Notes under the pieces: generated by a model
Database searches by the model: none
What the model saw: only the letters and a program-made list of their open reading frames with translations
Told to the model about the DNA's origin: nothing
Program-made: the position numbers and the translations under genes
Shown: positions 6,262-13,939 of the stretch, in pieces
How positions within the stretch are numbered: the first letter of the stretch is position 1
Layout of the letters: each line of letters starts with the position of its first letter
Assembly (NCBI GenBank): GCA_001817055.1
Contig: MHHP01000037.1
Span: 15,617-35,946, forward strand
DNA: 20,330 nucleotides
Source: Candidatus Andersenbacteria bacterium RIFCSPHIGHO2_02_FULL_45_11
GTDB lineage: Bacteria; Patescibacteriota; Andersenbacteria; UBA10190
Direction: 5' to 3'

Positions 6262-6507
6262 ATGTCCGGATATGGGGATGTGAAGAGGAAGAAATTCATG
6301 AATCTGCTCAAAGGGTTAATCAGTACAGGAGAGGTAGCCATCGAGCCTGGTGCGAGGCATACAAAAATAGAGCATATTCGTTCTGGCGATGTTTACCCCG
6401 TGCCAACCGGCCATCGTGTTATTAATAAGCATATTGTGAAAGCGTTTCAAAAGTGGCTTGCAAGTAAGGGTGTTTGTACAAAAGAAGAGTTTGATAAGCG
6501 ATTATGA
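6262..6507 (+). CDS. hicA: HicA-like mRNA interferase toxin
   Basis: The 81-residue protein has the dsRBD-like HicA layout: a first helix KRKKFMNLLKGL, a strand with the catalytic His in GARHTKIEH (usual form GSHH or GGHT), a VYPVPTGHRVINKHIVK segment matching the VP.H.E...GTL motif, and a closing helix. HicA toxins bind and cut mRNA during translation. The partner upstream is HicB-like. It begins at ATG 6262 without an SD and may depend on translation from the upstream cistron. The region 6508-6604 after it is T-rich but I see no clean terminator. Divergence from textbook HicA keeps confidence moderate. Confidence 0.78.
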   Translation: MSGYGDVKRKKFMNLLKGLISTGEVAIEPGARHTKIEHIRSGDVYPVPTGHRVINKHIVKAFQKWLASKGVCTKEEFDKRL

Positions 6508-6604
6508 CTATCTTTTTTAGGGCCTGCCCTGAGGCTGGTTGACCCTTTTTGCTGCAAACTGTGCATAACTCACCTTGATTTTTGGGAAATCGACTGAAAA
6601 CTGC

Positions 6605-6633
6605 TTGACACGGTTATACACACCTCATATACT
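6605..6633 (+). promoter_or_regulatory. rpoBC promoter
   Basis: A perfect TTGACA (6605-6610), a 17-base spacer and TATACT (6628-6633) make this the strongest promoter in the window. Expected start is near 6640, giving a leader of about 140 bases before rpoB. No ribosomal protein genes (rplJ, rplL) precede rpoB here, so rpoBC is driven separately. Confidence 0.88.
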
Positions 6634-6698
6634 GCATTGTATCGTCTTTGACGAGCAAGATTTGTGTGCATCAATCAATTTTGAATAGTTAGTCACTT

Positions 6699-6740
6699 CA
6701 CATTCCTAAGAATGCACGCTTAGGATGTGTTCTCGTTTTT
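6699..6740 (+). terminator. Terminator-like hairpin in the rpoB leader
   Basis: CACAT-t-CCTAAG at 6699-6710 pairs with CTTAGGATGTG at 6719-6729 with one bulged T, then TTCTCGTTTTT at 6730-6740. It sits between the rpoB promoter and the ATG at 6781, so it would stop or modulate rpoBC transcription unless bypassed. It may be an attenuator. A second promoter downstream (TTGTAA at 6739 and an A/T-rich stretch) is possible but weak. Confidence 0.55.
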
Positions 6741-6780
6741 GTAACCAATATTTTAATCATATTTTTTAGGTACAAATTCC

Positions 6781-9700
6781 ATGTCATCACCCAAATCTTC
6801 TTCAGAGCATCCAGAGCCAATTCGTAAGCGAAAAACATTTTCGAAATTTACGGAGCTCGTTGCTCAGGTTCCAAATCTTCTCCAACTACAGCTTGATTCT
6901 AACGCTTGGTTTTTTGAAGAAGGTTTACAAGAGCTCTTTAAGGAAATTTCTCCGATTGAAGACCATGCTGGGAATTTAGAATTACATTTCGTAGATCATT
7001 ACTTGGATGCTCCCAAACACACAGAAGAAACTGCTCGTGACCGTAATGCAACATATGAAGCTCCGCTTCGGTGCGCAGTGAGACTGGTAAATAAAAAGAC
7101 GGGTGAAATTAAAGAACAAGAAGTGTACCTCGGCGAGTTCCCTATTATGACTCCTCGCGGCACCTTCATTATTAACGGTGTTGAGCGCGTTATCGTATCT
7201 CAGCTAATCCGATCTCCTGGCGTATTTTTCTCTATGCTACCAAGTAAGGGGCGTAATTGGTATGGCGCAAAGATTATTCCAAACCGTGGTGCATGGATCG
7301 AAATTGAAACAGCAACCGATGGCGCAATGTATGTAAAAATCGACCGTAAGCGTAAGGTTGCAGTAACGGCGCTCTTGCGTGCAATGGGCGTTGAAACAAA
7401 TGAAGCAATTCTCGCACTGTTTGCAGATATCGATACAGATAAAGAAATGCAATACATCAAGCAGACGCTCGCGAAAGACACTTCCAAGAATCAGGCAGAA
7501 GGATTGAAAGAAGTATACAAACGTCTACGTCCGGGAGATTTGGCAACGGTTGATAACGCACGGCAGATGATCCACGACATGTTCTTCCGATTTGATCGGT
7601 ATGATTTTGGACGTGTTGGACGACACAGAATGAACCAGCGCTTGGAAATGGATGTGCCAGAAACTCCAGAGCACCGCACGCTTCGTATTGAAGATCTAAC
7701 TGCTGTTATTCGCGAAGTAATCCGGCTTAACCATACACAAGAGCCTTCAGATGATATTGACCATTTGGGAAATCGCCGCGTGCGTGCAGTAGGAGAATTA
7801 TTGCAGAACAAATTCCGTGTTGGGCTGATCCGCATGGAGCGTATTGCAAAAGACCGCATGAGCACGCTGGAGCTAGAAAAAATGACGCCGTCTCAACTCA
7901 TTAACGCTCGCCCGATTATTGCTGCTATTAAAGAATTTTACACAAGCTCTCAGCTGTCCCAGTTTATGGATCAGACAAACCCATTGTCTGAAGTTGAGCA
8001 TAAGCGCCGTGTGTCTGCGATGGGGCCAGGAGGACTTGATCGTAACCGAGCAGGATTCGAAGTTCGTGACGTTCATCGAAGCCATTATGGACGTATTTGT
8101 CCGGTGCAAACTCCGGAAGGGCCGAACATTGGTCTTGTAGGTCATATGGCAATGTTTGGCAGGCTGAACAGCTATGGATTCCTTGAGACTCCATACCGAA
8201 AAGTTGTAGAAGGAAAAGCAACCAATGAAATTGTATTCTTGGATGCATACGAAGAAGACAAAATGGTTATTGCACATGCTGCAGAACCGTTAGATACAGA
8301 TGGATTGTTTGTGAATGAGCGTATCGAAACTCGTGCAAAGATGGGGCAGTTTATGGAGGTGCTTGCAAACGAAGTTGATTTGATGGACGTGGCTCCACAG
8401 CAGTCTCTCTCGTTGGGTGCTGGCATGGTCCCTTTTATTGAACACGATGACGCACAACGTTCATTGATGGGATCGAATATGCAACGTCAGGCAGTACCTT
8501 CTGTGAAGCCGCAGGCTCCTCGGGTTGGTACCGGGTTTGAATTTATTGGTGCATACCATTCCGGACAAGTTATTGTTTCCGACATTGATGGTGAAGTTAC
8601 TGAGCTTGATGCGACGCACGTTACGCTGACAGGGGCAGATGCTGCAAAGCGGGTATACCGATTACAAAACTTCCAACGTAGTAATCAGTCTACCGCAATG
8701 ACTCAGCATCCATTGGTTGCAGTTGGTGATACCGTGAAGAAAGGCCAGCTGTTGGCCGATGGTGCCGCTACTGACAAAGGCGAACTCTCGCTTGGGCAGA
8801 ATCTGTTAGTTGCATTCGTGCCGTGGTACGGTAACAACTTTGAAGATGCCATCGTTATTTCTGAACGTGTAGTAAAAGATGACCGCTTTAGCTCGATTCA
8901 TATTGAAGACTTTACGATTGACGTGCGCGACACAAAATTGGGCGCAGAAGTGGTAACGCGCGATATTCCAAACGTGAGCGAAGAAAAGCTTCGTAATTTG
9001 GATGAAGAAGGCGTGGTTCGAATTGGTGCAGAAGTACGATCTGGTGATATCTTGGTTGGAAAAGTTACGAATAAGGGAGAAACAGACCTTACGCCAGAAG
9101 AACGCCTCTTGCGCGCAATCTTCGGAGAAAAAGCAAAAGATGTAAAAGATACGTCTTTGTATTTGCAGCACGGTGAACGCGGAAAAGTTGTTGATATTAA
9201 GATTTTCTCTCGCGATGGTGGCGACAAGTTGCCAGCTGGGGTAATTAAGCAGATTCAGGTGAGCATCGCACAGTTCCGTAAGCTCCAGGTTGGTGACAAG
9301 CTTGCCGGTCGTCATGGAAACAAGGGCGTTATCTCAAAGATTGTTGCAGAAGAGAACATGCCATATTTGGCAGACGGAACACCGGTAGATGTGGTGTTAA
9401 ACCCACTTGGTGTTGCGTCTCGTATGAACATCGGACAGATTTTGGAAACCCATTTGGGATGGGCAGCAGAAAAATTGAATTACCATGTTGCATCCCCCGC
9501 GTTTTCTGGAGTTGCTGAGCATGAGATTCGTGAGCAGCTTATAGAAGCAGGCTTACCTGAAGATGGGAAAGTGGATTTGTATGATGGGTTATCTGGAGAA
9601 AAGTTTGACCGCAAAGTTACTGTTGGCGTGATGTACATCTTGAAGCTGCATCATTTGGTGGAAGACAAGATCCATATGCGTTCAACTGGCCCGTACTCTC

Positions 9701-10017
9701 TTGTTACTCAGCAGCCATTAGGTGGAAAGGCGCAGTTTGGTGGCCAACGCTTTGGAGAAATGGAAGTGTGGGCACTGGAAGCATACGGCGCCGCACACAC
9801 ACTGCAAGAAATCTTGACGGTGAAGTCCGATGACGTATCTGGCCGAAGCAAGACGTATGAAACAATTGTGAAGGGCGGACAGATTCAGCCTCCACATACT
9901 CCTGCTGCGTTTGACGTGTTAGTAAATGAATTAAAAGGCTTATCTCTAGATGTTGAGCTTGTTGGAAACTCATTGCCGGAACCGGAAGTTCCTCTTGAGC
10001 GTACATCGCCATCTTAA
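6781..10017 (+). CDS. rpoB: RNA polymerase beta subunit
   Basis: The 1078-residue protein is complete and lacks the large lineage-specific insertions of E. coli RpoB (1342 residues). Visible landmarks are the early lobe motif RGTFIINGVERVIVSQLIRS, the rifampicin pocket at about residues 388-425 (SQLSQFMDQTNPLSE, HKRRVSAMGPGG), the PEGPNIGL block, GNNFEDAIVISERVV, the GDKLAGRHGNKGVI motif, and the C-terminal KAQFGGQRFGEMEVWALEAY clamp region. The positions commonly altered in rifampicin resistance (Q513, D516, H526, S531 in E. coli numbering) have their sensitive-type residues. It forms the catalytic core with RpoC, encoded 19 bases downstream. The start is the ATG at 6781; only a weak AGG lies upstream. 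Confidence 0.99.
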   Translation: MSSPKSSSEHPEPIRKRKTFSKFTELVAQVPNLLQLQLDSNAWFFEEGLQELFKEISPIEDHAGNLELHFVDHYLDAPKHTEETARDRNATYEAPLRCAVRLVNKKTGEIKEQEVYLGEFPIMTPRGTFIINGVERVIVSQLIRSPGVFFSMLPSKGRNWYGAKIIPNRGAWIEIETATDGAMYVKIDRKRKVAVTALLRAMGVETNEAILALFADIDTDKEMQYIKQTLAKDTSKNQAEGLKEVYKRLRPGDLATVDNARQMIHDMFFRFDRYDFGRVGRHRMNQRLEMDVPETPEHRTLRIEDLTAVIREVIRLNHTQEPSDDIDHLGNRRVRAVGELLQNKFRVGLIRMERIAKDRMSTLELEKMTPSQLINARPIIAAIKEFYTSSQLSQFMDQTNPLSEVEHKRRVSAMGPGGLDRNRAGFEVRDVHRSHYGRICPVQTPEGPNIGLVGHMAMFGRLNSYGFLETPYRKVVEGKATNEIVFLDAYEEDKMVIAHAAEPLDTDGLFVNERIETRAKMGQFMEVLANEVDLMDVAPQQSLSLGAGMVPFIEHDDAQRSLMGSNMQRQAVPSVKPQAPRVGTGFEFIGAYHSGQVIVSDIDGEVTELDATHVTLTGADAAKRVYRLQNFQRSNQSTAMTQHPLVAVGDTVKKGQLLADGAATDKGELSLGQNLLVAFVPWYGNNFEDAIVISERVVKDDRFSSIHIEDFTIDVRDTKLGAEVVTRDIPNVSEEKLRNLDEEGVVRIGAEVRSGDILVGKVTNKGETDLTPEERLLRAIFGEKAKDVKDTSLYLQHGERGKVVDIKIFSRDGGDKLPAGVIKQIQVSIAQFRKLQVGDKLAGRHGNKGVISKIVAEENMPYLADGTPVDVVLNPLGVASRMNIGQILETHLGWAAEKLNYHVASPAFSGVAEHEIREQLIEAGLPEDGKVDLYDGLSGEKFDRKVTVGVMYILKLHHLVEDKIHMRSTGPYSLVTQQPLGGKAQFGGQRFGEMEVWALEAYGAAHTLQEILTVKSDDVSGRSKTYETIVKGGQIQPPHTPAAFDVLVNELKGLSLDVELVGNSLPEPEVPLERTSPS

Positions 10018-10036
10018 ATAACTACACGACACACCT

Positions 10037-13000
10037 ATGGATTACCAAGAAAAAAAATCAGACTTTACATCAATCAGGCTCAAGCTTGCGTCTCCTGAAA
10101 ACGTCCTGAATTGGTCGTACGGAGAAATTACGAAGCCGGAAACTATTAACTACCGAACACAAAAGCCTGAAAAGGATGGGCTTTTTGATGAGCGTATTTT
10201 TGGACCTACAAAAGATTGGGAGTGTTACTGCGGAAAGTACCGACGGATTCGTTATAAGGGGATTGTGTGCGATAAATGTGGTGTTGAAGTTACTCGTTCT
10301 ATTGTTAGGCGTGAACGTATGGCGCATATTAGCCTTGCAACTCCCGTATCTCATATTTGGTTCTTGAGGGGTGTGCCATCTAAAATGGGACTCTTGCTCA
10401 ATATAAACGTAGGCAAGCTTGAGAAAGTTATTTATTTTGCATCTTATATTATCACCAGTGTTGATGGTGAAAAGAAGAAAGAATTGGTTGAGCGATTAAA
10501 GCGTGAAGGTGAAAGCAAGCGTGCTGCAATTTCTGGCGGATACAAACAGCTTCGTTCTGCGTTGCCAAAAGACGATGCAAATCGTGACAAGAAAAAAGAA
10601 GCGCTTTCAAAAGAAGAAGAACAAGAAGTGGATAAGTTGGATGCCGCAATAGACGCCGCAGTTGATCAGATTACTAGCCTTGTTTCGCACGGCATTATTT
10701 CCGAAGTTGAATATCGAGACTTGTCGTTAAAGTACGGACACATTTTTACTGCCGGCATTGGCGCAGAATCTATCCGATCAATTTTTGAGAAGATGGATTT
10801 GCAGAAAGAAATTGCTGACATGGAAGAAGAATTAAAAGAAGCCTCTGCTGCAAAGCAGAAGCGTTTGATGCGTCGCATGGCATTAATTCGCGGCATGGTT
10901 GATGCAAATATTCGCCCTGAATGGATGTTCTTAACGCAACTCCCTGTTATTCCTCCAGACGTTCGCCCTATGGTGCAGCTGGATGGTGGCCGTTTTGCCG
11001 CATCTGATTTGAACGATTTATACCGCCGTGTCATTAACCGAAATAATCGCTTGAAGCGTTTGTTAGAGTTGGGCGCTCCTGAAATTATTACGCGCAATGA
11101 AAAGCGTATGTTGCAAGAAGCTGTTGATTCCCTTATCGACAACTCTGCTCGCCGTGGTTCTACTACGATTAACACCACTGGCCAACGTCGCCAGCTCAAG
11201 TCCTTGGCAGACATGCTCAAAGGAAAGCAAGGGCGATTCCGTCAAAACTTGCTTGGAAAACGTGTAGATTATTCTGGACGTTCCGTAATCGTTGTTGGTC
11301 CTGAGCTGCAACTCCATCAGTGTGGATTGCCAAAATTAATGGCATTGGAACTGTTTAAGCCGTTCGTAATTCATGAATTAATTGAACGAGAACTTGCGCA
11401 CAACATTCGTTCTGCAAGCCGTTTGATTGAGCAAGGAATTCCTGAAGTATGGGACTCGCTTGAAAATGTGACGCGAACACATAAGGTACTCTTGAACCGT
11501 GCTCCTACCTTGCATCGCCTTGGTATCCAGGCATTCCAACCAGTGTTGATTGAAGGTAAGGCTATTCAAATCCATCCAATGGTAACTACGCCGTTCAACG
11601 CTGACTTCGACGGTGACCAGATGGCAGTACACGTACCGCTGTCTTCCCAAGCGCGCCATGAAGCGGATGAAATTATGTTGTCTTCGCACAATTTGCTCAA
11701 GCCTGCAGATGGGCAGCCTGCAACAAGTGCAACACAAGACATTGTGCTTGGTATTTACTACATCACCAATATTGACGGGGAAGCAAAGGGAACTGATCAC
11801 GCATACGCATCTGTGAACGAGGCAATTATGGCGTACCAATTGGGCATCGTGGCGATTAATGCAAAGATTAAGACTCGCAATCCGATTAAAAAGGATGAAT
11901 TGATTGACACGACGATTGGCCGATTACTCTTCTTTGAAATTTGCCCAGATCGAGCATTCTTCCATAACGAAGCGCTTGATAAATCACGACTCAAAAAGAT
12001 TATCAGCTCAACGCTTGCAAACTTTGGACAGGAACGCACGGCGCAATTCTTGGATGACATGAAATTGCTTGGGTTTACCAATGCAACTAAATCTGGTCTT
12101 TCATGGGGAATGATGGACTTAACATCTCCTACGGAGAAAGATGCAATCATGCATCGAGGTGAAGAGAAGGTTGCTCAGATTCGTTCTCAGTTTGAAGATG
12201 GTTTGCTTACTGATGAAGAGCGATACCGCATGGTTGTGAACGTATGGGAACAGGTTCGTGAAGAAATGGCAATTGCAGCAAAGAATTCGTTTGACCCGCG
12301 AGGTTCCGTCTTTATGATGGTAAACTCCGGCGCTCGTGGATCATGGGGCCAGACACTCCAGATGGTTGGTATGAAGGGTACCGTTGCAGGCCCAACAGGG
12401 CGTGCAGTAGAGCTTCCGATTAAGAGCAGCTTTAAAGATGGATTTAATGCACTTGAGTATTTCCTCTCTACTCACGGTACTCGTAAGGGTATGGCCGACA
12501 CCGCATTGCGTACTGCAACTGCCGGATACTTAACACGCAGATTGGTAAACGTTGCACAAGACGTAGTGGTGCATGCAGAAGATTGTGGCGATACCGAAGG
12601 TGGCGTTATGACGAAAGTTGATAGCGAAGAGGTTGGAACAACACTTGGAAAACGAAGCTTGGGACGTATCCTTGCAGAAGGATTGAAAGATACGAAAGGA
12701 AAATTACTGTACAAGCGAGGTACGCTGATCGACAGCGAAAAGGCGCAAGAAATCGACAAGCTTGAAATTCCAGAAGTTATTATCCGTTCTGTCGTATCTT
12801 GTAAGACATCTCGTGGAGTATGTCAGGTATGTTACGGATGGGACTTGGGTAAAAACCGTATGGTTGCAATCGGTGAAGCGGTTGGAGTTATCGCAGCACA
12901 AGCAATCGGTGAGCCAGGTACGCAGCTTACGATGAGAACGTTCCACTCCGGTGGAGCATCTGGAGATGATATTACCCAGGGTCTGCCTCGTGTAGAAGAA

Positions 13001-13750
13001 TTGTTTGAGGCCCGTATTCCGAAGGGTGAATCAGTGATGGCCGACATTGATGGAAAAATTACGGTGAAAAAGCAGAACGATGAAATCCTCATTACGCTGG
13101 AAGGCAAAAAAGAAACCATGGATTACCACGCTCCGTTGAACGCAACGGTAAGCGTGAAGACGGGTGACGATGTTCTTGCAGGCGCACAGCTTACCGAAGG
13201 CCACATGAACGTACAGTCGTTGTATGCTGCAGCAGGTATCCGCGCAGTACAGCGCTACATCTTGAAGGAAGTACAGCAGGTATACGCAATCCAGGGTGAA
13301 ACGATTAACGATAAGCATTTGGAAACAATCGTTCGGCAGATGTTGTCTCGTATTCGTATTGAAAACCCAGGCGATACATCGCTCTTGCCAGGCCGGGTAG
13401 TAGAATGGTCGCAGCTTATGGAAGCAAACGAGCAAGCAGAAAAAGAAGGTAAGAAGATTGCATCTGGAGAACGCCTCTTGCTTGGAATTACGAAAGTATC
13501 CCTCTCTACAGAAAGCTTCTTGGCAGCAGCATCGTTTATGGAAACAGCTCGCGTGTTGATCGATGCAGCAGTGGCCGGAAGAGAAGACCACCTAACCGGA
13601 CTCAAAGAAAACGTTATTATCGGACGGTTAATCCCCGGAGGTACCGGCTATCGCAAGCCATTCAACCAGCATACGCCAGTGGTTGCCGAACCCATTGTAT
13701 CTGAATTATCAGCAATAGAGACGCCAACAATAGCAGAAGAAGCGGCGTAA
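10037..13750 (+). CDS. rpoC: RNA polymerase beta' subunit
   Basis: This 1237-residue protein contains the N-terminal zinc-binding domain (Cys63, Cys65, Cys78, Cys81), a coiled-coil stretch around residues 135-290, the catalytic NADFDGDQMAVH motif near residue 520 that holds the active-site magnesium, the bridge-helix and trigger-loop regions, and the second zinc site with SCKTSRGVCQVC near residue 920. Compared with E. coli RpoC (1407) it lacks the large trigger-loop insertion. It follows rpoB by 19 bases with no SD before the ATG, so it is co-transcribed. A composite palindrome begins about 10 bases after its stop and is the likely transcript end. Confidence 0.99.
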   Translation: MDYQEKKSDFTSIRLKLASPENVLNWSYGEITKPETINYRTQKPEKDGLFDERIFGPTKDWECYCGKYRRIRYKGIVCDKCGVEVTRSIVRRERMAHISLATPVSHIWFLRGVPSKMGLLLNINVGKLEKVIYFASYIITSVDGEKKKELVERLKREGESKRAAISGGYKQLRSALPKDDANRDKKKEALSKEEEQEVDKLDAAIDAAVDQITSLVSHGIISEVEYRDLSLKYGHIFTAGIGAESIRSIFEKMDLQKEIADMEEELKEASAAKQKRLMRRMALIRGMVDANIRPEWMFLTQLPVIPPDVRPMVQLDGGRFAASDLNDLYRRVINRNNRLKRLLELGAPEIITRNEKRMLQEAVDSLIDNSARRGSTTINTTGQRRQLKSLADMLKGKQGRFRQNLLGKRVDYSGRSVIVVGPELQLHQCGLPKLMALELFKPFVIHELIERELAHNIRSASRLIEQGIPEVWDSLENVTRTHKVLLNRAPTLHRLGIQAFQPVLIEGKAIQIHPMVTTPFNADFDGDQMAVHVPLSSQARHEADEIMLSSHNLLKPADGQPATSATQDIVLGIYYITNIDGEAKGTDHAYASVNEAIMAYQLGIVAINAKIKTRNPIKKDELIDTTIGRLLFFEICPDRAFFHNEALDKSRLKKIISSTLANFGQERTAQFLDDMKLLGFTNATKSGLSWGMMDLTSPTEKDAIMHRGEEKVAQIRSQFEDGLLTDEERYRMVVNVWEQVREEMAIAAKNSFDPRGSVFMMVNSGARGSWGQTLQMVGMKGTVAGPTGRAVELPIKSSFKDGFNALEYFLSTHGTRKGMADTALRTATAGYLTRRLVNVAQDVVVHAEDCGDTEGGVMTKVDSEEVGTTLGKRSLGRILAEGLKDTKGKLLYKRGTLIDSEKAQEIDKLEIPEVIIRSVVSCKTSRGVCQVCYGWDLGKNRMVAIGEAVGVIAAQAIGEPGTQLTMRTFHSGGASGDDITQGLPRVEELFEARIPKGESVMADIDGKITVKKQNDEILITLEGKKETMDYHAPLNATVSVKTGDDVLAGAQLTEGHMNVQSLYAAAGIRAVQRYILKEVQQVYAIQGETINDKHLETIVRQMLSRIRIENPGDTSLLPGRVVEWSQLMEANEQAEKEGKKIASGERLLLGITKVSLSTESFLAAASFMETARVLIDAAVAGREDHLTGLKENVIIGRLIPGGTGYRKPFNQHTPVVAEPIVSELSAIETPTIAEEAA

Positions 13751-13759
13751 GCGACGATC

Positions 13760-13898
13760 CCTTCTCCCGTTCTGGGAGAAGGTTAGCCCTGAGCTTTGTC
13801 GAAGGGCGCGGATGAGGGGAAAGTAGTCGCTACGTCGCCCCCTCACCCCCTTGCCTAACAACGTAGGCAAGGCACCCTCTCCCAGAATTGGGAGAGGG
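13760..13898. repeat. Composite palindromic repeat R2 between rpoC and ftsK
   Basis: The left arm is CCTTCTCCC/GGGAGAAGG (13760-13782). Then a GCCCTGAGC...GAAGGGC hairpin (13786-13807), GATGAGGGG, a spacer, CCCCCTCACC, a nested CCTTGCCTA/TAGGCAAGG hairpin (13849-13872), and the right arm CCCTCTCCC/GGGAGAGGG (13875-13898). The whole unit can fold on itself because GATGAGGGG faces CCCCTCAC. The right half is almost identical to R4 at 18476-18537. It probably acts as a transcript end and 3' protection for rpoC; an origin as a non-autonomous mobile repeat is inferred. Confidence 0.85.
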
Positions 13899-13926
13899 GA
13901 GCGTCGCCCTCTTTGCCAAAACAGGC

Positions 13927-13932
13927 TACAAT
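13927..13932 (+). promoter_or_regulatory. ftsK -10 box, predicted leaderless
   Basis: TACAAT ends 7 bases before the ATG at 13940, preceded by GGC. No good -35 box is visible at the proper distance, which falls just after repeat R2, and there is no SD. Confidence 0.5.
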
Positions 13933-13939
13933 ACACCCT

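Noticed and set aside
8806..9315. Minus-strand 169-residue ORF inside rpoB
   Set aside because: Shadow of conserved rpoB coding sequence with unlikely composition (Phe, Asn, Cys-rich).
13760..13898. Composite palindromes taken as a CRISPR array
   Set aside because: Units are single, widely spaced and differ in their arms; there are no regular repeats with unique spacers and no cas genes.
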